Positions 12,616 to 21,720 of a stretch of 64,000 nt of DNA are shown one piece after another; position 1 is the first letter of the stretch; every line of letters starts with the position of its first letter. The notes beneath the pieces are model-generated. The model was not told the origin of the DNA, ran no database searches, and worked only from the letters and a program-made list of their open reading frames with translations. A program made the translations under genes and the position numbers. This stretch comes from Nodularia sp. NIES-3585. Lineage in GTDB: Bacteria > Cyanobacteriota > Cyanobacteriia > Cyanobacteriales > Nostocaceae. Where the stretch lies: positions 445,567-509,566 of the forward strand of contig NZ_BDUB01000001.1 of NCBI RefSeq assembly GCF_002218065.1, written 5' to 3'.

Positions 12616-13656
12616 TTAGCCGATGAGAGTTTTTTCTAGTAGTTTGACATTAGCATAGACTGTATCCATATAGGGTGTAGGGATGTGAGTAAGTTTGCCG
12701 AGTTCAATTACTGCTCCCAGAATTGCTTGTATCTCTGTAGGGCGACCGGCTTCGATATCTTGGAGCATAGAAGTTTTGTGAGCGCCGACTTTTTGGGTCC
12801 CATTGATGCGCTGTTCTAAACTGATCCCGAACTCAATACCCAGTTTTTCGGCAATGGTTTGGGCTTCCATCATCATCTGCCTTGCGAGTTCGCGGGTCAA
12901 GGGGTATTGGCAAATCTGCTCTAGAGTGGCACGAGTTAAGGCACTAATGGGATTAAAGGCTAAATTTCCCCATAATTTCAGCCAGATTTCTGTGCGAATT
13001 TTAGACCGGACTGGGGCTTTAAAACCTGCTTGTTTGAAACTTTGGGCTAATTTTTGGATACGTTCGGTTTTGGTGTTGTCGATTTCTCCGAGGGTCAAGC
13101 GATCGCCTTCAATATGACGAATTACTCCGGGTGACTGTAGTTCTACGGCTGGATAAACTACACAACCAATTACCCGATCTATATCAATATTAGCGGCAAT
13201 TATCCCATCTGGGTCAACAGCGTGAATTTGCTGCCCTTCATATTCACCGCCATGCTTTTGGAAGTACCACCAAGGTATACCATTTTGGGCAGTAACTAGC
13301 ATTGTATCCGGATTGTAGAGAGATGATAGAGCCGGGGCGATGCCTTCGGCGTTCGCGGAGTGTCTGGTTCGCGTAGCCTCTGGTAGAGAAGAGAGCGCAG
13401 CTATCGCAGCTAAACTCTGAGCTTTTACAGCCAGGATGACTACATCTTGAGATCCTGCGTGATTTATATCACTGGTGGCTAGAGATGGATGTACTACATG
13501 ACTTGACCCATCGGCCATAATTACTTGTAATCCCTGGTTTTGAATTGCTTCTAGATGCTGTCCACGCGCAATAAAGGTGACTTCTTCCCCTGCTAGAGCT
13601 AGTTTCGCTCCTAAGTACCCGCCAATCGCACCCGCACCGACAATACATATTTTCAT
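12616..13656 (-). CDS. panE: 2-dehydropantoate 2-reductase
   Basis: Reduces ketopantoate to pantoate with NADPH in pantothenate/CoA synthesis. The start MKICIVGAGAIGGYLGAKLA carries the NADP Rossmann motif; KLWGNLAFNPISALTRA holds the family's Lys and Asn. An in-frame ATG at 13791 would add 45 residues, but the ATG at 13656 has AGGGGA at good spacing and gives the normal N-terminus. Around residues 85-107 there is an extra segment, rich in Arg/Ser/Ala, coded by a palindromic repeat (13337-13407) that is inserted in frame just before YNPDTMLVTAQNGIPWW. panB lies 2.5 kb away on the same strand. Confidence 0.88.
   Translation of the reverse strand: MKICIVGAGAIGGYLGAKLALAGEEVTFIARGQHLEAIQNQGLQVIMADGSSHVVHPSLATSDINHAGSQDVVILAVKAQSLAAIAALSSLPEATRTRHSANAEGIAPALSSLYNPDTMLVTAQNGIPWWYFQKHGGEYEGQQIHAVDPDGIIAANIDIDRVIGCVVYPAVELQSPGVIRHIEGDRLTLGEIDNTKTERIQKLAQSFKQAGFKAPVRSKIRTEIWLKLWGNLAFNPISALTRATLEQICQYPLTRELARQMMMEAQTIAEKLGIEFGISLEQRINGTQKVGAHKTSMLQDIEAGRPTEIQAILGAVIELGKLTHIPTPYMDTVYANVKLLEKTLIG
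13337..13407. repeat. Palindromic repeat inserted in frame in panE
   Basis: The ends GCGATGCCTTCGGCG (13337-13351) and GCGCAGCTATCGC (13395-13407) match, inverted, the intergenic copies at 59975-60030 and 60788-60843. Here the ends are separated by about 42 extra bases containing GTTCGCG and GGTTCGCGTAG motifs, so one element seems nested in another. Confidence 0.8.
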
Positions 13657-13677
13657 ATACTTTTCCCCTATTCTTGA

Positions 13678-13778
13678 GACACGTTTGATCGCGTCTGTGC
13701 ATAATTTTAAGGGATTCAGAAGTAAATGAACCTTATGAGCAAGGAACCGCAAAGGACGCAAAGTACACAAAGTCAAGA
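13678..13778. repeat. Dispersed repeat fragments between panE and the acyl-CoA ligase
   Basis: A GATCGCGTCT fragment (about 13688-13697) and a CGCAAAGGACGCAAAG / ACACAAAG-type fragment (about 13748-13774), related to the repeat inside cobN at 5348-5394. Confidence 0.6.
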
Positions 13779-13833
13779 AAGAAAGAAGCAAGAGCGCGTT
13801 TATGTGTCAATAAGTTAGCTTTTTGGATGTTTT

Positions 13834-15345
13834 TTATTTGTCCGTTTCTAATTTCAGGAATTTAGACATATTCAACCGTTGCAGTTTTCCAGTAGCGCCA
13901 CGGGGTAATGCTTCGAGAAGATGAATTTGTTTAGGTACTTTGAATTCTGCTAAGTGTTGGGAACAGTAAGATTTTAGTTCCTGTTCACTGGTGTTACTCT
14001 TGAGTACAACCGCAGCATGAATTTCTTCTCCCAGCGTTTTGTGAGAAACCGCAAAAGCTAAGGCTTCAGCTACCGCAGGATGACGCAACAATAAATCATC
14101 TATTTCCAAAGGCGAAATTTTTTCCCCACCTCTGTTAATTAATTCTTTGATTCTACCAGTCAGGTAAAGGTAGCCGTCTGGGTCGAGTTTACCCTGATCA
14201 CCTGTCCGAAACCAGCCGTTAACAAAAGCGGTGGCGTTGGCTTGGGGGTTATTTTCGTAACCATCGATGACATTGGCTCCTTTTACTACTACTTCACCGA
14301 GGCTACCTTGGGAAAGCAAGTTACCATCTTCATCCATAATCCCAATTTCCACACCATGTCCATAGCCGACGCTTCCGGGTTTGCGGATTTTGGGCGGTAA
14401 GGGGTTGGAAGTCATCTGATGTGCAGCTTCTGTCATGCTATATGACTCTACTACCGGCGTGTTCAAAACTGTTTCCATTTGTTCGATAATCACTGGCGGT
14501 AGCGGTGCGCTACTAGAACGAATAAACCGGAAGCTATGGGATTTAACAATATCTTCGTTGCGATTGGCTCGCGCTAAGATCATTTGATGTATGGTCGGTG
14601 CGGCAGAATACCAAGTTGGTTTGTAACGCTCAACCAGTTTCCAGAATTCTAAAGCATTAAATCCTGTGGGACAAATAAATGTCCCTCCTGATGCCAAAGT
14701 TGCTAAGAGACACCCCACTAATCCGTGAATGTGAAATAGTGGCATGAGGCATAAATTGGTGTCGTTAGGAGTGAGGCTGTAGACACCGATGATATTGTGG
14801 GCTGAGGCGATGAGATTACGGTGTCGAATGGGAACACGCTTGGGACGGCTAGTAGTTCCACTGGTGTGCAGAATCATCGCTACATCATCAGCTTGGGGAA
14901 GGTCAGGAATAGAAGTTTCTCTTTGTGGTTGTATAATTTCTCTACTCAATTCCAAACTCAATGTACCGTCAGCGTTTGTTATAGCCTGGATGAGTAGCAT
15001 ATCGGGATTAATAGCAGTTATGGCCGCCTCTGGTGTCCCCGGTAAGGTAATTAATGCTTTGGCTTGGAGGTCTTGGTAGTAAAAGGCAAATTCTTCTTGT
15101 TTGTATTTGGGATTGAGGGGGGCAGCAGTTCCACATAGACTAGCTGCAAGAAATATACACGCCATCGAAGAACCGTTAGTCATGGCAATGGCAATGCGAT
15201 CGCCTTTACCTAAGCCGAAGATGTGCAACTGTGCAAAGAGAGAATATACATTCGTCCGTAGTTGCTGATATGTCAGAGTCAGTTCATCGGGTGTTAACAA
15301 GGCTGGATGCTCGTCTTTTCCCGTTAAAATGTCAAATATATGCAT
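13834..15345 (-). CDS. Acyl-CoA synthetase of the AMP-binding (ANL) family
   Basis: Activates a carboxylic acid through an acyl-adenylate and transfers it to CoA. The 503-residue protein has the P-loop ILHTSGTTSRPKRVPI, the aromatic/adenylate motif SYSMTEAAHQM, the hinge YLTGRIKELINRGGEKISPLE and the catalytic Lys in PRGATGKLQR. All key motifs are intact. The compact length and overall pattern are close to oxalyl-CoA synthetase/peroxisomal-type CoA ligases (Pcs60/AAE3), but I cannot fix the substrate. Only 3 bp separate its start from the Uma2 stop upstream on the same strand, so they are probably cotranscribed. Confidence 0.85.
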   Translation of the reverse strand: MHIFDILTGKDEHPALLTPDELTLTYQQLRTNVYSLFAQLHIFGLGKGDRIAIAMTNGSSMACIFLAASLCGTAAPLNPKYKQEEFAFYYQDLQAKALITLPGTPEAAITAINPDMLLIQAITNADGTLSLELSREIIQPQRETSIPDLPQADDVAMILHTSGTTSRPKRVPIRHRNLIASAHNIIGVYSLTPNDTNLCLMPLFHIHGLVGCLLATLASGGTFICPTGFNALEFWKLVERYKPTWYSAAPTIHQMILARANRNEDIVKSHSFRFIRSSSAPLPPVIIEQMETVLNTPVVESYSMTEAAHQMTSNPLPPKIRKPGSVGYGHGVEIGIMDEDGNLLSQGSLGEVVVKGANVIDGYENNPQANATAFVNGWFRTGDQGKLDPDGYLYLTGRIKELINRGGEKISPLEIDDLLLRHPAVAEALAFAVSHKTLGEEIHAAVVLKSNTSEQELKSYCSQHLAEFKVPKQIHLLEALPRGATGKLQRLNMSKFLKLETDK

Positions 15346-15348
15346 ATT

Positions 15349-16134
15349 CTATGCGATCGCTTCAGGGTCTACACCGAGTTCACGTAACTTTGCTGCTAAC
15401 ATTTCCGCACGTTGGTGTTCTTGTTCGGCACGTTGGTGTTCTTGTTCGGCACGTTGGCGTTCTTGTTGGGCTTGTTCACTACTCCACAACAGCAAATTCC
15501 CTTCTTGATCCCACCACCTCAGCCAGTTCATAGTTTGGCATAATCTTTCACCTTGCCAAATTCCGAGGAATAATTCTAACTCAGGAATCCAGTAACGTCC
15601 ATTGGCATCTGCTGACACTAAAGTATACTGTCCATTTTGTAAATATCTGACTTCTAAAATAACTTCATAAGGATCATAGGTGACGTAAGTGGGAACTTTG
15701 AGAATATGTTCGTAAAAATACAGTTTACCGTAAGGTGGAGTAGAACGAATTGATAGTTCGCCATTTTCCGTGTCCGACAGAAATTCCATGACTACAGCCA
15801 CAGCCGTGCCTTCTAAATTGGGGGTATAACTACGACGAATTACACCTGAAGCTACAGGCTGCACTTGAGGCACATAGAACCAATCAGGTGCTTTAACAAC
15901 AATTTTTTTCTTGACTGTGGCTACAAGCCCAAAATTAGAGCCAATCAGCATCTGGGGTTGGATGCGTTGTGTGCTGCCTAAAGCATCTGTCAGCGCTGAT
16001 GCTAGAGCCGGTTGCTGAATATTTTCCACTGGGTCATCAGGTAAAATAAAATCTGCGGGAAGTGCTTCCCAAGTAATATCTAATTCTTTTTGAGTTTTTT
16101 GAGTTTTTTGAGTAGGGTGAATTTGTAGAACCAT
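15349..16134 (-). CDS. Uma2-family (DUF820) putative endonuclease with coiled-coil tail
   Basis: Uma2 proteins are greatly expanded in cyanobacteria and have a PD-(D/E)XK-like restriction-endonuclease fold; their role is unsettled. In this 261-residue protein the core runs from about 20 to 200 (VVKAPDWFYVPQVQP and VVMEFLSDTENGE carry the Asp and Glu of the fold; YEVILEVRYLQ follows). The C-terminal part, about 215-250, is a heptad coiled coil with QERQRAEQEHQRAEQEHQRA coded by a 21-bp tandem repeat (about 15409-15470). The N-terminus has a TQK tandem repeat (TQKTQKTQK) coded by nine-base units near 16092-16117. It lies in tandem with the acyl-CoA ligase. Confidence 0.8.
   Translation of the reverse strand: MVLQIHPTQKTQKTQKELDITWEALPADFILPDDPVENIQQPALASALTDALGSTQRIQPQMLIGSNFGLVATVKKKIVVKAPDWFYVPQVQPVASGVIRRSYTPNLEGTAVAVVMEFLSDTENGELSIRSTPPYGKLYFYEHILKVPTYVTYDPYEVILEVRYLQNGQYTLVSADANGRYWIPELELFLGIWQGERLCQTMNWLRWWDQEGNLLLWSSEQAQQERQRAEQEHQRAEQEHQRAEMLAAKLRELGVDPEAIA
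15409..15472. repeat. 21-bp tandem repeat coding the Uma2 coiled coil
   Basis: About three copies of a 21-bp unit (GCACGTTGGTGTTCTTGTTC on the plus strand plus one base), so each copy adds exactly one heptad (HQRAEQE). Confidence 0.85.
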
Positions 16135-16164
16135 AAGACTACTCCTAATATTCAGTATATTCAG

Positions 16165-16959
16165 TTAAGGAAACTGGCGATCGCCGGAGGCGGGGCTTTG
16201 CCCATCGCGCACTTCTGAGGCATAATCTTGGACAGCTTTGGTAATTGTCTCGCGCAGATTTGTGTAAACTTTGGCAAAGGGTGGCTGCTTCTCTGATAAA
16301 CCAAGCACATCTGAGGTAACTAAAACTTGTCCATCACAATGAACTCCCGCACCAATTCCAATGGTGGGAATGCTCAATTTTTGTGTAATCTGCATTGCCA
16401 AATCTGCGGGAATATGCTCTAACAATAGAGAGAATACACCGGCTTGTTCGAGAGCGATCGCTTGGTTAAAAATTCTTTCCCCAGCTTCTTGAGTTTTCCC
16501 CTGTTGTCGCAGTCCTAGTTGATGAACTGATTGGGGTGTTAATCCGACATGACCCATAACTGGAATTCCGGCTTGTACCAACCGAGCAATAGTTTCCACC
16601 ATCGCTGGATAACCACCTTCTAACTTAACAGCTTGAGCGCCTGTTTCCTTCAGCACCAATCCGGCCGAGTGCATGGCTTGTGAGATGCTTTCTTGGTAAG
16701 TCAAAAATGGTAAATCAACCACCACTAAAGCTTGTTTTACACCACGGCGCACAGCTTTAGCATGATGCAGCATTTCCTCTAGGGTAATTGGTAGCGTGGT
16801 TTTGTATCCTAAAACAGCAGCCATTGAGTCACCCACTAGGATTAAGTCTACCCCAGCCGCGTCCAGAATTTGAGCGATCGCATAATCCCAGGCAGTCAAC
16901 GCAACAATTGCGCGCCCCTGTTGTTTGAATTGAATTAATTGCCCAGTAGTAATTGCCAT
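16165..16959 (-). CDS. panB: 3-methyl-2-oxobutanoate hydroxymethyltransferase
   Basis: Makes ketopantoate from 2-oxoisovalerate and methylene-tetrahydrofolate, the first committed step to pantothenate. The 264-residue protein shows the metal/substrate motif [20 protein letters not shown]-type [27 protein letters not shown]-like region, LLLEHIP with the catalytic Glu, and [15 protein letters not shown]. The C-terminus reads [17 protein letters not shown], where homologues normally run EVR directly into RQFP; the extra DGQSPASGD is coded by a palindromic repeat. PanE, the next enzyme, is encoded nearby on the same strand. Confidence 0.93.
   Translation of the reverse strand: MAITTGQLIQFKQQGRAIVALTAWDYAIAQILDAAGVDLILVGDSMAAVLGYKTTLPITLEEMLHHAKAVRRGVKQALVVVDLPFLTYQESISQAMHSAGLVLKETGAQAVKLEGGYPAMVETIARLVQAGIPVMGHVGLTPQSVHQLGLRQQGKTQEAGERIFNQAIALEQAGVFSLLLEHIPADLAMQITQKLSIPTIGIGAGVHCDGQVLVTSDVLGLSEKQPPFAKVYTNLRETITKAVQDYASEVRDGQSPASGDRQFP
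16177..16208. repeat. Palindromic repeat inserted at the 3' end of panB
   Basis: GCGATCGCCGGAGGCGG followed by GGCTTTGCCCATCGCG forms an interrupted palindrome with a HIP1 octamer at one end. It lies inside the last codons of panB and keeps the frame. Confidence 0.7.
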
Positions 16960-16998
16960 ATTTTTAAGTAGGGAATAGGGAGTATGAATAAATTATAA

Positions 16999-17020
16999 GG
17001 ATGAGGATGAGGATGAGGAT
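16999..17020. repeat. Hexamer tandem repeat GGATGA
   Basis: 3.7 units of GGATGA lie in the panB leader, about 40 bp upstream of its start. A CCCTGCA-type tandem run follows at about 17036-17060. Confidence 0.85.
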
Positions 17021-17072
17021 ATTCTAATTTATTCCCCCCTGCACCCTGCACCCTGCCCACCTGCCTCTTCCC

Positions 17073-18200
17073 TCACTCCACCGCCCGACTAAAAGCCAGA
17101 TGAGGTTTTGCACTACCTCTAGTAGGCATTAACCAACCTAGACCTTCACTAGTACCAATCCATAATTTATTGCCGATATCGGGTGCAAGAGCAAGAACTC
17201 GACTAGAAGGAAGTCCCGCAACTTCATCTAATACAGCGCCTGTATGTGGATTTAATCGTAACAAACCATCGTGAGTTCCCACCCACACACTACCATCTTG
17301 GGCAAAGCGCACTGCTGTAACATTTCGCCCCCGGAGTGGAGTTACAGACCGCAACACTACACCAGTTTTGGGATTAATAACTAGCAAACTATTCGGCATT
17401 CCCGCCCAAATTAAACCTTCTGGACTAATAGCTAAGGTTTGCACGTTTGATCCAGGTAACTGGTTAATCCGCTTCATAATTAAAGCGCTGGCAGTATTTA
17501 CCCGCACGAGTCCATCCAGAGTCCCCACCCACAGTTGACCTTCAGCATCTAAAGTCATAGCGTTGGCGCTAACACCAGGCAAATTTTTTAATGTTGTCAT
17601 AATTAAGCCTTGGTCTGGGCTAATTAGTACTAAACCATTATCGGTTCCAGTCCACAAATAGCCCCGATTGTCAACCAACAATGATAAAACCCGCTTAGAA
17701 GGCAAAAATAAATTCTGGGCTGTAATTTCGCTGGTGCGGGGGTCTACTCGCTTTAGTCCTTCATAAGTCCCTACCCATAAGCGACCCACTTTATCTTGTG
17801 CTAATGCACCAATTGCGAGATTCGGTAAACTCACACGAGATAAAATTCTGCCTGTGTTCGGATCAATGCGCGATAATCCCCGCCATGAACCCACCCAAAG
17901 ATTGCCAGTAAAATCTCCTAGTAGGTTATTTACACGATAATCTGTTTCGAGCGATCGCTCTTGGATTGTCCGTTCATCAGGTAACGGGTCTACTCTCGGC
18001 GGTGGTGGAGCAGCCGGATAAGCAGGAGTTAATTCAGATGAATCAACATCAGGGGTGTTTTGTAGCGGCGCATTAGTACCGATTTTGTCTGCTCTGGCCG
18101 CATTAGTTATAGTGACAAGACCAACGCTTGGCAAAGCTATCAACCCCATAAATATAGAAGTCAGCAATAAATTATGACGCTTACGAAGTGATCCCACCAT
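17073..18200 (-). CDS. Secreted beta-propeller (two-component-regulator-propeller type)
   Basis: A 375-residue exported protein. A signal peptide at the N-terminus (basic RKRH, hydrophobic LLLTSIFMGLIALPSVGLV, cleavage near NAARA) is followed by a Pro-rich linker and then seven propeller blades, each with the LWVGTxxGLxRxxP pattern, as in the Reg_prop sensor repeats. There is no kinase, so it is a free periplasmic or outer-membrane-facing binding protein of unknown ligand. An ATG at 18233 would add 11 residues; I prefer 18200 because AAGGA lies 7 bp upstream and the signal peptide is then of normal size. Confidence 0.78.
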   Translation of the reverse strand: MVGSLRKRHNLLLTSIFMGLIALPSVGLVTITNAARADKIGTNAPLQNTPDVDSSELTPAYPAAPPPPRVDPLPDERTIQERSLETDYRVNNLLGDFTGNLWVGSWRGLSRIDPNTGRILSRVSLPNLAIGALAQDKVGRLWVGTYEGLKRVDPRTSEITAQNLFLPSKRVLSLLVDNRGYLWTGTDNGLVLISPDQGLIMTTLKNLPGVSANAMTLDAEGQLWVGTLDGLVRVNTASALIMKRINQLPGSNVQTLAISPEGLIWAGMPNSLLVINPKTGVVLRSVTPLRGRNVTAVRFAQDGSVWVGTHDGLLRLNPHTGAVLDEVAGLPSSRVLALAPDIGNKLWIGTSEGLGWLMPTRGSAKPHLAFSRAVE

Positions 18201-18233
18201 GACATTTCCTTTGGAGACAGTACCCACAGCCAT

Positions 18234-19236
18234 TATCTACACTGGCTAGCAGTTAACTTCAGTGTTCCCCCAGTTAGCGTGTTTTCAACTTCAATAACCA
18301 ATTTTTTTAACTTAGTCATTAGTTATTGGTCATTGGGAAGTGGCAATCTTTGCTTCCCGCTCCCCCACAGTTAAACTTTACTTCTCTTAATTAAAGTTCA
18401 CAAAATGTTTAAAACTTTATGTAATAACAAAATTAAATATATAAGTTAAGAACTTTCAAAGAATAACTTATCAAATTCTTGATATATTGTGAGACAAGCT
18501 ACAAATTATGTGGTGTGCAATTTCTTTTTCTTTCACTTATCACTCTGCTGTGTTTCTGTCAAGCAAATTCTCTCTTGGTCTGTTTACCATTATTAGGAGA
18601 CATATCAGGAGTGTATTGCAGGGAATGGGTATCAACCAACCCAATCCCTTAAAAACCCCGATGTGTAGGGGAATAATTTAATCCTTCCCGCAAAACACGG
18701 AGTTTTTGCTGGAAATACAAAAATGTAGCGGGGCAAAAGAAAGAGATAAAAGAGAATTTTTATTCACGGGATGAGGAAAAAGCAGACGTGCAAGTTTATG
18801 CAACCCGGTTTGGGGAGAACATTTGTTAATAAATATTACTAAATGTTCGTTGCTAGAAAATCGACCCGCCAAAGCAAACCTCTAACAAAAAAAATTTCCT
18901 AATTTTTCCCCAAATTTAGTGAGGGTAAAAAGCGGAAGTGAGAGAAAGCTGCACAAAACCTGATTTGATTTCTGCAAGCCTCACACTCATGACTTCTAGT
19001 CATTAGTTAAGGTTAGGCGCTCCATATTTATATATATATGGTTGCGTATTCTGCTAAAGTGATTTGACAGACATTGTAACAGCAGCCGTCGGTGCGCCGG
19101 ATGCTTTAAACGCCTATGAAGAATCTATAAGACCTGGAACAATTCAGGCAAGACTCAATGAAGTAGGAATCGCATGACTGAATAGCCATGCGAGGTTCAA
19201 TCAGTAATTAAAGAGTGACTTCTTGGAAGGGAATTT
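18234..19236. other. rbcL upstream region, 1 kb
   Basis: An AT-rich region between the divergent propeller gene and rbcL that must hold the rbc promoter. A run TATTTATATATATATGG at about 19024-19041 is a possible promoter element. I could not place a reliable -35/-10 pair or a CbbR-type site by eye. Apart from the short coding-like stretch at 19058-19177 no gene is supported. Confidence 0.5.
19058..19177 (+). pseudogene. Coding-like fragment in the rbcL leader
   Basis: An open frame from just after a TAA (19055-19057) to a TGA at 19175 reads SDLTDIVTAAVGAPDALNAY and ends RLNEVGIA. It has no start codon at its head and looks like the C-terminal end of an unknown protein. It ends 59 bp before the rbcL start. 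It may be the remnant of a mobile-element gene, which I could not identify. Confidence 0.3.
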
Positions 19237-20667
19237 ATGTCTTACGCTCAAACTAAGACCCAGAGCAAATCAGGGTATCAAGCCGGTGTTAAAGATTACA
19301 GACTAACTTATTACACCCCAGACTACACACCTAAAGATACAGATATTCTGGCAGCATTCCGGATGACTCCCCAACCTGGAGTTCCTCCCGAAGAAGCAGG
19401 TGCTGCTGTGGCGGCTGAGTCCTCCACTGGTACTTGGACAACTGTATGGACAGACTTGCTCACCGACCTCGACCGCTACAAAGGTCGTTGCTACGATATC
19501 GAACCAGTTGCTGGTGAAGATAACCAATACATCTGCTACGTTGCTTATCCTTTAGACTTGTTCGAGGAAGGTTCCGTCACCAATATGTTGACCTCGATTG
19601 TAGGTAACGTATTTGGTTTTAAAGCTCTGCGGGCGCTACGTTTGGAAGACTTACGGATTCCCGTTGCATACCTGAAGACCTTCCAAGGACCTCCTCACGG
19701 TATTCAAGTAGAACGTGACAAATTAAACAAATATGGTCGTCCTTTGTTGGGTTGTACCATTAAGCCCAAATTAGGTTTGTCCGCTAAAAACTACGGACGC
19801 GCTGTATACGAATGCTTGCGCGGTGGTTTGGACTTCACCAAAGATGATGAAAACATCAACTCTGCACCATTCCAAAGATGGCGCGATCGCTTCTTGTTTG
19901 TAGCAGACGCTATCCACAAAGCACAAGCAGAAACCGGCGAAATCAAAGGTCACTACCTGAACGTTACCGCCCCCACCTGTGAGCAAATGTTGCAACGGGC
20001 TGAGTTCGCTAAAGAACTTAAAATGCCCATCATCATGCATGACTACCTGACCGCAGGTTTCACAGCTAACACCACATTGTCACATTGGTGTCGCGCTAAC
20101 GGTGTATTACTGCACATTCACCGTGCTATGCACGCCGTTATTGACCGTCAAAAGAACCACGGTATCCACTTCCGCGTTTTGGCTAAAACCCTGCGGATGT
20201 CTGGTGGTGACCACATTCACACCGGTACAGTGGTTGGTAAGTTGGAAGGCGAACGTGGTATCACAATGGGCTTCGTTGACCTATTGCGTGAAAACTATGT
20301 TGAAAGAGACTTGTCTCGCGGTATCTACTTTACCCAAGACTGGGCTTCTATGGGTGGCGTAATGGCAGTTGCTTCCGGTGGTATCCACGTATGGCATATG
20401 CCCGCACTTGTAGAAATCTTCGGTGATGACTCCGTACTACAATTTGGTGGTGGTACTCTTGGACACCCCTGGGGTAACGCACCTGGTGCAACCGCTAACC
20501 GTGTAGCTTTAGAAGCTTGTATCCAAGCTCGTAACGAAGGCCGCAACTTGGCTCGTGAAGGTAACGACGTGATCCGCGAAGCTGCTAAGTGGAGTCCTGA
20601 ACTAGCTGTTGCTTGCGAACTTTGGAAAGAAATCAAGTTCGAGTTCGAGGCAATGGATACTGTCTGA
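19237..20667 (+). CDS. rbcL: RuBisCO large subunit, form IB
   Basis: Catalyses CO2 fixation on ribulose bisphosphate in the carboxysome. The 476-residue length and sequence are typical of cyanobacterial form IB. The carbamylated Lys lies in [20 protein letters not shown], the catalytic loop 6 Lys in [20 protein letters not shown], and HIHRAMHAV and [10 protein letters not shown] are intact. The ATG follows GGAAGGG. It is first in the rbcL-rbcX-rbcS operon. Codon use is visibly more G/C-ending than in neighbouring genes, as expected for a highly expressed gene. Confidence 0.99.
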   Translation: MSYAQTKTQSKSGYQAGVKDYRLTYYTPDYTPKDTDILAAFRMTPQPGVPPEEAGAAVAAESSTGTWTTVWTDLLTDLDRYKGRCYDIEPVAGEDNQYICYVAYPLDLFEEGSVTNMLTSIVGNVFGFKALRALRLEDLRIPVAYLKTFQGPPHGIQVERDKLNKYGRPLLGCTIKPKLGLSAKNYGRAVYECLRGGLDFTKDDENINSAPFQRWRDRFLFVADAIHKAQAETGEIKGHYLNVTAPTCEQMLQRAEFAKELKMPIIMHDYLTAGFTANTTLSHWCRANGVLLHIHRAMHAVIDRQKNHGIHFRVLAKTLRMSGGDHIHTGTVVGKLEGERGITMGFVDLLRENYVERDLSRGIYFTQDWASMGGVMAVASGGIHVWHMPALVEIFGDDSVLQFGGGTLGHPWGNAPGATANRVALEACIQARNEGRNLAREGNDVIREAAKWSPELAVACELWKEIKFEFEAMDTV

Positions 20668-20679
20668 TCCTCAAGTAAC

Positions 20680-20750
20680 TAGTAAAAAGTTAAAGAGTAA
20701 AAGAAAATAATATTCTTTCTTTTTACTTTTTACTTTAGCTTTTTACTTTT
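20680..20750. repeat. AT-rich inverted repeat between rbcL and rbcX
   Basis: AAAAAGTTAAAGAGTAAAAG is followed across a short loop by CTTTCTTTTTACTTTTTACT, so the transcript can fold into a long A-U hairpin. It could reduce read-through and lower rbcX/rbcS relative to rbcL. Confidence 0.5.
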
Positions 20751-20768
20751 TATGGGCTGGGGACAAAC

Positions 20769-21167
20769 ATGAATCTTAAGCAAATTGCCAAGGATACAGC
20801 CAAGACATTGCAAAGCTACCTGACTTATCAGGCGCTGAAAACAGTATTGGCACAGCTAGGTGAAACAAATCCACCGTTGGAACTTTGGCTACATAACTTT
20901 TCCTCTGGCAAAATCCAGGATGGAGAAGCGTATATTCAGCAACTGTTTCTCGAAAAGCCAGATTTGGCTTTACGGATTATGACTGTCAGAGAACACATCG
21001 CCGAGGAAGTCGCCGATTTTCTCCCCGAAATGGTTCGCACTGGCTTTCAGCAAGCCAATATGGAACAACGTCGCCAGCATCTAGAACGCATGACACGAAT
21101 AGATACATCTCACCCCAGTCCACACCCAGAACAGCAGACAAGTTCAGATCCCAATAGTGAACAGTAA
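20769..21167 (+). CDS. rbcX: RuBisCO assembly chaperone RbcX
   Basis: A dimeric helical chaperone that clamps the RbcL C-terminus during L8 core assembly. The 132-residue protein begins MNLKQIAKDTAKTLQSYLTY with the conserved Tyr/Gln groove (LTYQALKTVLAQL), and the middle helices LALRIMTVREHIAEEVADFL are intact. The tail from about residue 112 is Ser/Pro/Gln-rich and poorly conserved in the family. It lies between rbcL and rbcS, the normal arrangement in Nostocales. Confidence 0.97.
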   Translation: MNLKQIAKDTAKTLQSYLTYQALKTVLAQLGETNPPLELWLHNFSSGKIQDGEAYIQQLFLEKPDLALRIMTVREHIAEEVADFLPEMVRTGFQQANMEQRRQHLERMTRIDTSHPSPHPEQQTSSDPNSEQ

Positions 21168-21179
21168 ACAGTAGTCATT

Positions 21180-21208
21180 GTTAACTGATAACTGTTAACT
21201 GTTAACTG
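21180..21208. repeat. Heptamer repeat GTTAACT/GATAACT x 4 between rbcX and rbcS
   Basis: GTTAACT GATAACT GTTAACT GTTAACT in tandem, another seven-base unit, lies 36 bp upstream of rbcS. Confidence 0.85.
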
Positions 21209-21244
21209 AAATCTCATATCAATCGCAACCCATTATCAAAAGCT

Positions 21245-21580
21245 ATGCAAACTTTACCAAAAGAGCGTCGTTACGAAACCCTTTCTTACCTTCCACCTCT
21301 TTCTGATGCTCAAATTGCCAAGCAAGTTCAGTACATTTTGACTCAAGGTTACATTCCAGCTATTGAGTTCAACGAAGTTTCTGAACCAACTGAAATGTTC
21401 TGGACAATGTGGAAATTGCCTTTGTTCGGCGCTAAGTCCACTCAAGAAGTATTGAGCGAAGTTCAATCTTGCCGTTCTCAATACAGCAACTGCTTTATCC
21501 GTGTTGTCGGTTTTGACAACATCAAGCAGTGTCAAGTTCTTAGCTTTATTGTTCACAAACCCAGCATGAGCAGATACTAA
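21245..21580 (+). CDS. rbcS: RuBisCO small subunit
   Basis: Caps the RuBisCO L8 core to form L8S8. The 111-residue protein has the standard cyanobacterial form ([20 protein letters not shown] near the start, [16 protein letters not shown] in the middle, [20 protein letters not shown] at the end). It is the last gene of the operon, followed by a strong terminator. Confidence 0.98.
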   Translation: MQTLPKERRYETLSYLPPLSDAQIAKQVQYILTQGYIPAIEFNEVSEPTEMFWTMWKLPLFGAKSTQEVLSEVQSCRSQYSNCFIRVVGFDNIKQCQVLSFIVHKPSMSRY

Positions 21581-21634
21581 GTGTTGGAATTTTGAATTAA
21601 TTTTGGGGAAATTGAATTAATTTTTCCCTGTTAG

Positions 21635-21663
21635 AGAGGTAGAGTTTTCTGCCTCTTTTTTTT
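21635..21663 (+). terminator. Intrinsic terminator of the rbc operon
   Basis: An 8-bp stem (21635-21642 with 21649-21656, one G-T pair) and 6-nt loop are followed directly by a T-run (21656-21663). It begins 54 bp after the rbcS stop. Confidence 0.9.
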
Positions 21664-21720
21664 AAGTATTTTTTGTGGCTACAGAAAACTTACTCAGAAT
21701 TTAAATGAGTGAAGCAAAGA

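Noticed and set aside
13657-13791. 45-residue N-terminal extension of PanE
   Set aside because: It is coded by dispersed repeat fragments, and the ATG at 13656 has a good ribosome binding site and the NADP motif directly after it.
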